This document shows positions 1-7,735 of a DNA stretch of 64,000 nt, in pieces. Below the pieces are notes generated by a model. The model did not search any database, was not told where the DNA came from, and was given only the letters and a program-made list of their open reading frames with translations. Source of the stretch: Acidobacteriota bacterium (GTDB lineage: Bacteria > Acidobacteriota > Thermoanaerobaculia > Multivoradales > Multivoraceae). The stretch spans positions 1 through 64,000 of the forward strand of contig QQVD01000053.1 of assembly GCA_003388555.1 (NCBI GenBank), in the 5' to 3' direction. The stretch's first letter is position 1. The number at the start of each line of letters is the position of its first letter. The position numbers were made by a program, and so were the translations under genes.

Positions 1-149
1 GGCGCACCGAGCTCGCGTCCCTGCCGACTCCGCGCGCCGGTCTGTCTGCGCCTTACCGAGGGATCGCTGCCGAGCGTGAGCACCAGGGCTCACGCGTCCG
101 CCGAGATCCCGATCGGCGCACCGAGCGCGACGAACGAAGTGAGGAGCGA

Positions 150-225
<76 letters not shown>

Positions 226-237
226 ACGAAGCGTCGG

Positions 238-266
238 AGTTTACCGATCCCCTTGGGCAAGCGCAA
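238..266 (-). promoter_or_regulatory. Putative sigma-70-type promoter of tRNA-Ala
   Basis: On the minus strand there is a -35 TTGCGC (266-261), a 17-nt spacer and a -10 TAAACT (243-238), 12 nt upstream of the mature tRNA 5' end at 225. Spacing is ideal and the position fits a tRNA promoter; assignment is by inspection only. Confidence 0.55.
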
Positions 267-341
267 CGCGAACCGGAGACGATTCCGTTCCCGCCAACCC
301 TCAACCCCGCAGCGCTCTCGGCCCCCTGGGCCGCCGCGACC

Positions 342-908
342 TCAGAAGTGGTACGCCAGCCCGAGGTGCGCGAAGGCGAAGAGCTGGGCGTAGTCGAGGT
401 CGGCGGAGTGCACGGAGACCTCGGCCAGGAAGGAGAGCTTGCGGGTCAAGGGGAAGTCGCCGGTGACGCCGAGGTTGATGCCGAGGGAGGAGTCGTCGAC
501 GGAGGCGCCGCCGGCGATGCCCTCGAGCGAGTAGACGCCGAGGCCGAGGAAGACGCCGGACTCGTAGTAGGTCTCGCGGTAGCGGTACTCGCCGCCGATG
601 GTCGCGTAGAGCAGCTCGGGGTCGAACAGGCCCTCGAGCTGCTCGCCGTCCATCGTCACCTGGCCGACGCGCACGCCGACCTGGGTCTTGGGCTGGGTGA
701 GCCAGGCGAAGCCGAGCTGGAAGCCGGTCTGGCCGAGGCCGGGATCGTCTCCGGAGACGTCGAGCGGCCCGCCGACGGTGCCGAACAGGCTGGCGGTGAA
801 GTTGTGCGACTCGGCGGCAGACGCCGGGCCGACAAGCGCCAGGAGGAGGGCGGCGCAGAGGGTGACGGTGACGGGCGCCAGCCGGCGCCGCTGATGGGGT
901 CGTTTCAA
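342..908 (-). CDS. Small predicted outer-membrane beta-barrel protein
   Basis: A 188-residue protein with a basic N-terminus (MKRPHQRRR), a hydrophobic stretch at about 12-28 and a likely signal peptidase site after PASA at about 31. The mature part is rich in alternating hydrophobic/polar segments, Gly and Tyr, and ends in YHF, a C-terminal aromatic residue typical of outer-membrane barrels inserted by the Bam complex. The start is TTG at 908; an AGGAA lies about 10 nt upstream and the signal peptide begins right there. It resembles OmpW/OmpA-like 8-strand barrels in size, but I recognise no specific family. It stands alone on its strand, so its job cannot be inferred from neighbours. Confidence 0.7.
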   Translation of the reverse strand: MKRPHQRRRLAPVTVTLCAALLLALVGPASAAESHNFTASLFGTVGGPLDVSGDDPGLGQTGFQLGFAWLTQPKTQVGVRVGQVTMDGEQLEGLFDPELLYATIGGEYRYRETYYESGVFLGLGVYSLEGIAGGASVDDSSLGINLGVTGDFPLTRKLSFLAEVSVHSADLDYAQLFAFAHLGLAYHF

Positions 909-1327
909 GGCCTGAGGTTCCTCGCAGGGTTGAGATCGGCGCCGGGATCGGTGCGGCGTTGGGCGGGGCCTGGCGGAAGGGTCCGACCGGGATCAGGAGA
1001 GGCGTGCTGCTGGCGCTGCACCAGTCCCCGGCTCGCGACGCGGCGTCAGTATACGGGCCGTGGCGACGTTCTTCCGGGTGCGCGCCCGCAGGACGAGCAC
1101 TGGTTCAGAGGAGCCACGGACCGTGGGCCGCCGGGCGACGGCTGCCGCCGTCGTGCATCGGAGGAGATACGAATGCAGAGGGCGCGGCGTCCAGGCGACG
1201 AGCCCGTCGCCGCCCCATCGCCCCATCGTCCCATCGCCCCATCGTCCCATCGCCTCATCGTCCCATCGCCTCAGCGCCTCAGCACCTCAGTGCTCCGTCC
1301 CGCGTTCCGGCAGGTGGCGCCCAGCCC
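909..1327. other. Intergenic region with an octamer repeat array
   Basis: This 419-nt divergent gap lies between the barrel gene (-) and comF (+). It holds the CCCATCGY octamer array at 1214-1293 described separately. The comF frame stays open through it without stops, but that translation is low-complexity (HRPIAPSSH-type repeats) and unlike any ComF, so I start comF at 1328. No convincing -35/-10 pair was seen. Confidence 0.6.
1214..1293. repeat. Octamer tandem array CCCATCGY, about 10 units
   Basis: Ten consecutive 8-bp units begin at 1214. The first five alternate CCCATCGC and CCCATCGT, then the units decay through CTCATCGT and CTCAGCGC to CTCAGTGC. The decay at the comF-proximal end suggests expansion from the distal side with later mutation. 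Array ends 34 nt before the comF start. Confidence 0.9.
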
Positions 1328-2293
1328 ATGTCCTTCCACGGCCCCCCACTCGGCCTCCCAGGCCGCCGCTCGGCGTATCCGGAAAGCGCATCCCGGCCCT
1401 CGTGGCGGGAGCATCCGCTCCTCGCCAGCGCCCTCGACCTGCTGCTGCCGACGCCCTGCCGCGAGTGCGGCGCACGGCCGGTGGGCCGCCTGCACCTCTG
1501 CCCACGCTGCGCCGCCCGCATCCGCTTCCTGCCGCGTAGCACGTGCCGGGTGTGCGCTCTGCGACCCGGTCGCGTGCCCGGTGCCGCCTGCGCTCCCTGC
1601 GTGCTCGATCCGCCGCCGTGGCGACGCCTGTTCGCGGTGGCCTCGTACGAGCCGCCGCTCGACGGGGTGATCCGCGCCTTCAAGCACGGCGGCGACGCCT
1701 GGCTCGCCGACTGCCTGGCCGACCTCGCCTTCGATGCCTTCGCCGACGAGCTGCGGCGCTGCGACCTGCTGCTGCCGGTGCCGATGCACTGGGCGAGGCG
1801 CTGGCGCCGTGGCTTCGACCAGAGCGCGCGGCTCGCCGAGCGATTGTCGCGCCGCCTGGCGCTGCCCTGCGCCTCGGGGCTGCGATCGCCGCTGCGCAGG
1901 CGCTGGGGGCCGCCCCTGTCGCGGCTGCGCCACGCCGACCGCCAGCGGCAGGCACGTCGGGCCCTGGCGATCCGGCAGCCGGCCGCGACGCCGGCTCGAC
2001 GGTCGCGACCGCGACACTCCTGGTTGGCCTCCTTGCCCTCTTTGCCAGCTCTGCCAGCAGTGCCAGCCGTGCCAGCCGTGCCAGCTCTGCCGGCGCGGTC
2101 GTTGCTGCCGTGGTGGCAGCCGTGCGAAGTCGAGGGGCGGTCGCTGCTGCTCGTCGACGACGTCCTGACCACCGGCGCGACGGCGCGCCAGGCCTGCCGC
2201 CTGCTGCTGCGTCTGGGAGCGAGCGACGTCGCGGTGCTGGTGATCGCCCGCACGCCGGCGGAGCCGGGCGCCGCGCCCGCCCAGCTCTCCTGA
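1328..2293 (+). CDS. comF: ComF family phosphoribosyltransferase-like protein
   Basis: A 321-residue ComF/GntX-type protein, usually a cytosolic DNA-uptake or recombination accessory factor, though its biochemical role is unsettled. The N-terminal third has a zinc-finger-like set of cysteines (CRECGAR, CPRC, CRVC, ACAPC). The middle has the family sequence AFKHGGD, and the C-terminus has the phosphoribosyltransferase PRPP loop LLLVDDVLTTGATARQA at about 275-290. The start at ATG 1328 puts the protein just upstream of the cysteine cluster. Odd: between the RRxGWGP-like region and the PRPP loop sits a proline-rich insert (LPALPAVPAVPAVPALPA) encoded by a 9-bp tandem repeat at about 2031-2096, which is not part of normal ComF. 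Confidence 0.88.
   Translation: MSFHGPPLGLPGRRSAYPESASRPSWREHPLLASALDLLLPTPCRECGARPVGRLHLCPRCAARIRFLPRSTCRVCALRPGRVPGAACAPCVLDPPPWRRLFAVASYEPPLDGVIRAFKHGGDAWLADCLADLAFDAFADELRRCDLLLPVPMHWARRWRRGFDQSARLAERLSRRLALPCASGLRSPLRRRWGPPLSRLRHADRQRQARRALAIRQPAATPARRSRPRHSWLASLPSLPALPAVPAVPAVPALPARSLLPWWQPCEVEGRSLLLVDDVLTTGATARQACRLLLRLGASDVAVLVIARTPAEPGAAPAQLS
2031..2096 (+). repeat. In-frame 9-bp tandem repeat inside comF
   Basis: About seven copies of a 9-mer of the form NNNTGCCAG (for example CCGTGCCAG) lie in the coding frame and translate as repeated LPA/VPA tripeptides. Because the unit is a multiple of three, copy-number change would lengthen or shorten the protein without a frameshift. Confidence 0.85.
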
Positions 2294-2453
2294 ACTCCTG
2301 CTGCTGCGCCCACAGCGGAGCTGCGACCTGACCGGCGGTGCGTCACAACCGCGCCGGCCCGATGCTCGTACTGTCTGCCATGGAGGAGGCACGGCTCCTG
2401 CGCGCCACCGGCGGGTGGGCTGGCGCCCGCGAGGGTGACGCTCTATACTGTAC

Positions 2454-2459
2454 GGTGCT
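2454..2459 (+). promoter_or_regulatory. Possible -10 element upstream of the barrel gene at 2535
   Basis: TATACT at 2454-2459 is a good -10 hexamer in an otherwise GC-rich leader, 75 nt before the next start codon. No matching -35 at 16-18 nt spacing is evident, so the call rests on the hexamer alone. Confidence 0.3.
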
Positions 2460-2534
2460 TCGGCTCAGGTCCGAGTCGCTTCTGCGATGGCCCGCTCCCG
2501 TCTGGACGGATCCGCTACCTTCCGAGGCCACGAC

Positions 2535-4457
2535 ATGAACGCTCTGCTGATCACCGCACTGCTGCTCGCGGCGACCTCACCGGGCACTCCGCCCGTCACA
2601 GAGGATCGTCAGGTCGACCTGCGCAGCGCGGTCGGGGGCTCGTCGATCGCGCCGAGCGTCTCGGGCTTCGTCGCCAACGACGGCGTGCCGCTGGCGTCCG
2701 CTGGGGTCTACGCCTACCGCCTCGCCGATCTCAGCATGCGCAAGGTGGTCACCGACGCGGCAGGGACGTTCTCCTTCGGCGCCCTGCCGAGCGGCATCTA
2801 CAAGATCATCGCCCACAAACCGGGCTTCCTGCCGGCGATGGTCGTGGTGACCCGCGCCAACGCGGCGATCTTCCAGCAGATCGAGTTCGCGCTCTCTCCC
2901 GAGGAGGAGATCGCGGTCGAAGGAGAAGACGACTTCTGGTCGATCCGTGAGCGCATCCCCACCGACGTGCTGCGCGAGATGTCGGTCGCCGGGCTGTCGC
3001 ACTCGCAGCCTGCCACCGCGGCCGAGGAGCTGATGGCGACGCGCATCCGCGCCGAGGTTCAGGCGCTCAGCGGTGCCGGGCAGTTCGCCTCGGCCGAATC
3101 GAGCACCCTGACCGGCGGCGCGGCCAGCGTGGCGGCGCAGATCGGCGCCCTCGAGGTCGGCGTCGAGGGCTCGTTCCGCGACCTGCAGGCGAAGTCCGGT
3201 CGAACCTCGGCGAGCGCGCTGGGCTCGACCAACGGCCTGGCTCTCAATCTGGAGACTGGCGACAGCGATCCGCTGAACTCCAGGCTGCAGGTCAGCGGAC
3301 ACCGCGGCGAGCTCGGAGCGCCGTCGACCAACCCCACCGCCGCACCGCTCGAGGTCGACTACGAGCGCTATGGCGTGCGCTGGGCGGCCGACGTCGGCGG
3401 CGGTACCTCACAGCTGAGGGCCGACTTCACCGAAGAGGCGAACTTCTACCGCGATCCGCGCCTCGCCGAGCTCGGCATCCCGATCGGCTCCAGCACCCTG
3501 AACGTCGTCGGCCAGTATCAGCGCCCCCTCGGCGACCGCACCTCGGTGCGCACGGGCGTGCGCCACTCGAACCGCAGTACCGAGGGGCTCAGTCCCGCCA
3601 GCCGGGGCGGCGAGCTCGAGCGCTTCGAGCTCTTCGGCGTCGCCGACATGAAGCTCGCTGACGATCTCACCATCGAGTACGGCCTGTTCACGACGATGAA
3701 CGACGGCGAGGTGGCCTTCTCGCCGCAGGCCGGAGTCATCGTCGGTCTCGGTTCGCACTGGCGGGCCGGAGCCAGCGTGCGCCAGCGTATCCACCAGGAC
3801 GAGAACGCCTGGCGGGTCGGCTTCGCGCCGCTCTACTTCGGCAGCACCGAACGCTGCTCCTCGGCCGAGGAGGGCTGCTACCGGGTGCACCTGACGCGGA
3901 CCAGCGCCAACGGCGACCAGATCGAGGTCGCCGCCACCCTGCGCGAGTTCGCCGACGTGGCGCGGCTCTACTTCAGCGACGACTTCTTCGATCAGTTCGA
4001 GAGCCTGCTCTTCGTGCCCGGCGATCGCATGCCCGAGGTCAGGCTGAGCATCGACCAGCGCCTCAGCCCGTCGATCAAGACGCGCTTCGAGTCGACCGTC
4101 GCCAGCGGCGGCGGCGGCGTGCTGCTCGGCCCTGTTCCGCGCGAGAATGCCGTCGACTACCTGGTCACCTCGCTCGACACCCGCTTCGAGTCGAGCGAGA
4201 CCGGCCTGCTGGTGGCCTTCCATCGACTGCAGCAGTCGCTGACCGGCCTCACCCGGCTGGAGACGGTCGACAGCTACGACATGGACCGCCTGCAGCTGAT
4301 GGTCACCCAGGGGCTCGGCGGACTGCTCGGCGCTGCCGGTCTGAACTGGGACCTCCTGCTCGACATGCAGGTGAGCCGCGGCTCGGATCCGTTCGAGCTC
4401 GCCGACGCCGACGAGCTCCGTCGCCGCGTCGTCGGTGGCGTCGCGGTCCGCTTCTGA
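2535..4457 (+). CDS. Carboxypeptidase-regulatory-domain outer-membrane barrel protein
   Basis: A 640-residue exported protein. The ATG at 2535 is followed by a signal peptide (MNALLITALLLAATS). Residues about 37-120 form a carboxypeptidase-regulatory-like beta-sandwich (SGFVANDGVPLASAGVYAY, DAAGTFSFGALPSGIYKI), the N-terminal module common on acidobacterial TonB-dependent receptor-like proteins. The rest is a long series of amphipathic strands ending in VAVRF with a terminal Phe, as expected of a Bam-assembled barrel. It is shorter than typical TonB-dependent receptors (700-1100) and I see no clear plug domain or TonB box. The role could be surface binding or transport; the substrate is unknown. 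It is monocistronic by context. Confidence 0.7.
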   Translation: MNALLITALLLAATSPGTPPVTEDRQVDLRSAVGGSSIAPSVSGFVANDGVPLASAGVYAYRLADLSMRKVVTDAAGTFSFGALPSGIYKIIAHKPGFLPAMVVVTRANAAIFQQIEFALSPEEEIAVEGEDDFWSIRERIPTDVLREMSVAGLSHSQPATAAEELMATRIRAEVQALSGAGQFASAESSTLTGGAASVAAQIGALEVGVEGSFRDLQAKSGRTSASALGSTNGLALNLETGDSDPLNSRLQVSGHRGELGAPSTNPTAAPLEVDYERYGVRWAADVGGGTSQLRADFTEEANFYRDPRLAELGIPIGSSTLNVVGQYQRPLGDRTSVRTGVRHSNRSTEGLSPASRGGELERFELFGVADMKLADDLTIEYGLFTTMNDGEVAFSPQAGVIVGLGSHWRAGASVRQRIHQDENAWRVGFAPLYFGSTERCSSAEEGCYRVHLTRTSANGDQIEVAATLREFADVARLYFSDDFFDQFESLLFVPGDRMPEVRLSIDQRLSPSIKTRFESTVASGGGGVLLGPVPRENAVDYLVTSLDTRFESSETGLLVAFHRLQQSLTGLTRLETVDSYDMDRLQLMVTQGLGGLLGAAGLNWDLLLDMQVSRGSDPFELADADELRRRVVGGVAVRF

Positions 4458-4843
4458 GCCCACCGACCGCGGACCACGCGGCGGCCGAGGCACAGAGGGC
4501 AGAGCCCGGGCTCCGTTCCAGGGCGACACGCTGGCGAGGAAGGGCGACGCGGCCGCTGCGGGCCACGGGGCCGAAACTCGTCTTCCTCGGGAACCGTGCG
4601 ACGGTTCCTTGGATCCATTCTGCTGAGCGCGATCCAACAAGCAGGATCAGGAGGGCTCACCTGCACCTCTGGAGGGTCGAAAACTCGTCGAAACCCGGGC
4701 ACGAATCCTGCTTTCAAAGATTTGGACGCCGGTTCGGGAGCCGCGGGGACCAGCCCAACGCCTGCAAGCTCCCCTTCCGGTCCTCCGAACCGCCGCTCCT
4801 GACCTCAGAGCCCCGCTGAACTCAGAGCCCACCGCGAACCCGC
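4458..4843. other. Intergenic region, no gene recognised
   Basis: This 386-nt gap before the sensor kinase contains a less GC-rich patch (about 4660-4725), a 9-bp inverted repeat (4639-4647 with 4705-4713) and two copies of CTCAGAGCCC just ahead of the kinase start. No known riboswitch class or promoter is convincingly recognised. Confidence 0.4.
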
Positions 4844-7735
4844 ATGCTCCTCCACCACGCCGTTCGCCGCCGCCTGGTCCTGGGCGTCCTGCTCGTGGCA
4901 ACGGCACTGGTCGCGGCGGTGGGGAGCTTCTCGTTCGCCCACCGCGTCCAGGGCTTCCGGGAGTCCGGCATCGAGCTGGCACGCGGCGCCGAGGGGTGGC
5001 GCGTCACCGCCGTCGCCGCGCCGCTCTCCGAGCTGAGCCCAGGCGATCTGCTGGTCCTGGTCGACGGGCTCGAGATCCCGCCCCGCGTCCGCGAGGCCGA
5101 GGTGCTCGGGGTCGGCGAGCGCGAAGTGGTGGTGATCCGCAGCGGAGAGCTCGCCTCGGTGCGCCATCTGCCACCGCCGCCGCGGATCGATGTCGCCTAC
5201 CTGCTGCTGGCGGGAATCGCGGTGTTCTACCTCGGCATCGGCATCTACACCCTGCTGCGCACCGTCGACCGCCAGACCTGCCTGTTCCATCTCTGGTGCC
5301 TGGTGTCGGCGACCCTCTACGTGGTCAGCCCCGAGATCCCCTTCCGCGACTCGACCGGGCGCTTCTACTACGGCCTCGACCAGGCGGTGCGTCTGCTGCT
5401 GCCGCCGCTGACCCTGCACTTCTTCCTGGTCTTCCCGCGACCGCTGCGACAGGTGCGCAGCGGTGCCCTGAGGCTGCTCATCCCGGCGCTCTACGCACCG
5501 CCGATGGCGCTGCTCGCGTTCCTGCTCGACCAGATGCTGACCGGCGGATCGCTGTTCGCGGGGCCGGCCACGGCGCTGTCGATCCGGGTGCTGGATCGGG
5601 TCGAGCTGGCGCTCATCGCACTCTACGTGGTGGCCGCGGTCCTGGTGCTGATCGCCCAGGGCCTGCGCTTCGAACCGAAGCGCGAGGAGCGCCAACTGCT
5701 CTGGATCGCTCTCGGCCTGGCGATCGGTTACCTGCCGTTCCTGGCGCTGCACGCGGTGCCCTATGCCGCTGGCATCGAGACCCCGCAGCTGCTGCGCGCC
5801 CTGGCGGTGGCGCCGCTGGTGCTGGTGCCGCTCTCGTTCGCCTGGGCGATCCTGCGCTATCGGCTGTGGGACATCAGCGTCATCCTGCGCGATCTCGCCA
5901 CCTACGCGCTCACCCTCTCGCTCGGCGGCTTCGGCTTCGCCGTGCTCAGCCTGCTGGTGCAGCGCGGCATCCCCGATTCCCTGGCGGTGGCGCGCGGCGT
6001 CACCACCGTCGCCGGCGGCCTGTTGATCGCCGGGCTGCTGCTGCCGACCAAGCAGGGGATCGGCGCCACCCTCGAAAGACTGCACTACCGCGGCGCCCTG
6101 ACCCGTCGCCGCGCGCTCGGCGAGCTGGGTGAGGAGCTGCTGCTCGAGCGCGACCTCGAGCAGCTCTGCCGAGCGCTCCTCTTCCGCCTCGAAGAGGCGC
6201 TGGCGGTCGAGCGCAGCAACCTGTTCCTGGTGCGCGGCGAGGCGATGACGCCGGTGAGCCCGGAGCCTGACCTCGAACCGCTGCGCAGCAGCGAGATCGA
6301 CTCGCGGATCTGGGGCAACGAGTACTTCCATCTCGAAGGCGTCGGGCTGCCGGGCAGCGAGCCCCACGCCGAACGCCGCCTCGCCGCGCTCGGCTACCGC
6401 ACCGCCTTCCCGCTGTCGGTGCGCAGCCGCCGCATCGGGCTGCTGCTGCTCGGCGACAAGGCGAACGGAGCCTCGCTGAGCTCGGACGACGCCATGCTGG
6501 TTCGGCAGCTGCTCAACCAGGCGGCGCTGGCGATCGAGAACGCGCAGCTCATCGAGCACATGCAGCAGCAGCTGCAGGAGGTCGTCGAGCTCAAGCAGTT
6601 CAACGAGGAGATCATCGAGTCGTCTCCCGCCGGCATCGCCGTGCTCGACGGCGACGATCGCGTCCTCACCGCCAACCTCGCCTTCGCGGCGCTGTTCGGT
6701 TTCGAGCGCGCAGCGCTGCGCCGCCGTCGTATCGACGAGGTGCTGCCCGGCCTCGACCTGCCGAGCTCCGAATCGTCGCTGCTCGACACCGAGTACGTCG
6801 ACGGTCACGGCCGGCGACGCCAGCTGCAGATCAGCACCGCCGGCCTGCTCGGCGAGCGCCGGCAGCGGATGAAGGTGGTGGTGGTCAACGACACCACCGA
6901 GATCCGCGAGATGGAGCGGGCGCTGCAGGAGAAGGAACGGCTGGCGACGATCGGCCTGATGGCCGCCGGCGTGGCGCACGAGGTGAACACGCCTCTCACC
7001 GGCATCTCCAGCTACGCCCAGATGCTGCTCGGCTCGACGCCGCCGAGCGATCCGCGCCACGAGCTCCTGCGCAAGGTGGAGCGGCAGACCTTCCGCGCCT
7101 CGAACATCGTCAACCGGCTGCTCGAGTTCTCCCGCTCGGCGCGGCCCGATCCCGAGCCGGTGCCGCTGATCGCCGTCTGGCGCGAGGCGGTCGACCTGCT
7201 CGACACACCGCTGCAGAAGGCGGCGGTCGAGGTGCGCTGGGCGGGCCGCGCCGGTGCAACCGAGGGCTCGCGAGGCGAGCGAGAGGAGATCTACGTCAAC
7301 GCCGGCAGCGAGGAGCTCCAGCAGGTGGCGACGAACCTGGTGCTCAACGCCTGCGAGGCACTCGACGAGCAGCGCAGCTGCCGCGGGCAGGACGAAGACG
7401 GTGCCGGTGAGAGCGCCGGCACCATCACGATCACCGTACAGGCCGACGAGCACACCGCGACGGTCTGGGTCGACGACGACGGACCGGGCATCTCGGACGA
7501 GGTGCTGCCGCGCATCTTCCACCCCTTCGTATCGACCAAGACCGAGCGCGGCGGCACCGGCCTCGGGCTGGCGATCAGCTACGAGATCGTGCGCCGCTAC
7601 GATGGTTCGCTGTCGGCCGAGAACCGGCCGCAGGGCGGATGCCGCTTCGAGCTCCAACTTCCCCTGGCCGCCCGCCGACCCCGCGCCTCCGGGCGACGCG
7701 AGGGGGCGGGCGACGAAGAGGAGGTCGTGCACTGA
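4844..7735 (+). CDS. Membrane sensor histidine kinase with PDZ-like, multi-TM, GAF and PAS domains
   Basis: A 963-residue sensor kinase. After TM1 (about 8-28) comes an extracytoplasmic PDZ-like segment (about 45-110, with LSPGDLLVLVDGLEI), then about 8-9 membrane helices (about 123-395), a GAF-like region (about 420-570), a PAS domain (about 590-690) and the kinase core. The H-box AAGVAHEVNTPL places the phospho-accepting His near residue 712; the N-box NLVLNACEAL lies near 831; the G-boxes are DDDGPGIS and GGTGLGLAIS (about 877-910). It overlaps the response regulator gene by 4 nt, so the two should form one two-component pair. The input signal is unknown; the PDZ segment suggests sensing of an envelope polypeptide. 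Confidence 0.88.
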   Translation: MLLHHAVRRRLVLGVLLVATALVAAVGSFSFAHRVQGFRESGIELARGAEGWRVTAVAAPLSELSPGDLLVLVDGLEIPPRVREAEVLGVGEREVVVIRSGELASVRHLPPPPRIDVAYLLLAGIAVFYLGIGIYTLLRTVDRQTCLFHLWCLVSATLYVVSPEIPFRDSTGRFYYGLDQAVRLLLPPLTLHFFLVFPRPLRQVRSGALRLLIPALYAPPMALLAFLLDQMLTGGSLFAGPATALSIRVLDRVELALIALYVVAAVLVLIAQGLRFEPKREERQLLWIALGLAIGYLPFLALHAVPYAAGIETPQLLRALAVAPLVLVPLSFAWAILRYRLWDISVILRDLATYALTLSLGGFGFAVLSLLVQRGIPDSLAVARGVTTVAGGLLIAGLLLPTKQGIGATLERLHYRGALTRRRALGELGEELLLERDLEQLCRALLFRLEEALAVERSNLFLVRGEAMTPVSPEPDLEPLRSSEIDSRIWGNEYFHLEGVGLPGSEPHAERRLAALGYRTAFPLSVRSRRIGLLLLGDKANGASLSSDDAMLVRQLLNQAALAIENAQLIEHMQQQLQEVVELKQFNEEIIESSPAGIAVLDGDDRVLTANLAFAALFGFERAALRRRRIDEVLPGLDLPSSESSLLDTEYVDGHGRRRQLQISTAGLLGERRQRMKVVVVNDTTEIREMERALQEKERLATIGLMAAGVAHEVNTPLTGISSYAQMLLGSTPPSDPRHELLRKVERQTFRASNIVNRLLEFSRSARPDPEPVPLIAVWREAVDLLDTPLQKAAVEVRWAGRAGATEGSRGEREEIYVNAGSEELQQVATNLVLNACEALDEQRSCRGQDEDGAGESAGTITITVQADEHTATVWVDDDGPGISDEVLPRIFHPFVSTKTERGGTGLGLAISYEIVRRYDGSLSAENRPQGGCRFELQLPLAARRPRASGRREGAGDEEEVVH

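Noticed and set aside
959-1327. An upstream start extending ComF by 123 residues
   Set aside because: The extension translates the octamer repeat and has no similarity to ComF; ATG 1328 lies near the zinc-finger cysteines as expected.
4639-4713. A 9-bp inverted repeat in the sensor-kinase leader, considered as a riboswitch
   Set aside because: A 9-bp match with a 57-nt loop is expected by chance in a gap of this size, and no conserved riboswitch core sequence is visible.
7639-7731. An upstream ATG start for the response regulator
   Set aside because: It would add 31 Arg/Pro-rich residues lying wholly within the kinase coding region; the CTG with an AGGAGG and NTGA overlap fits better.
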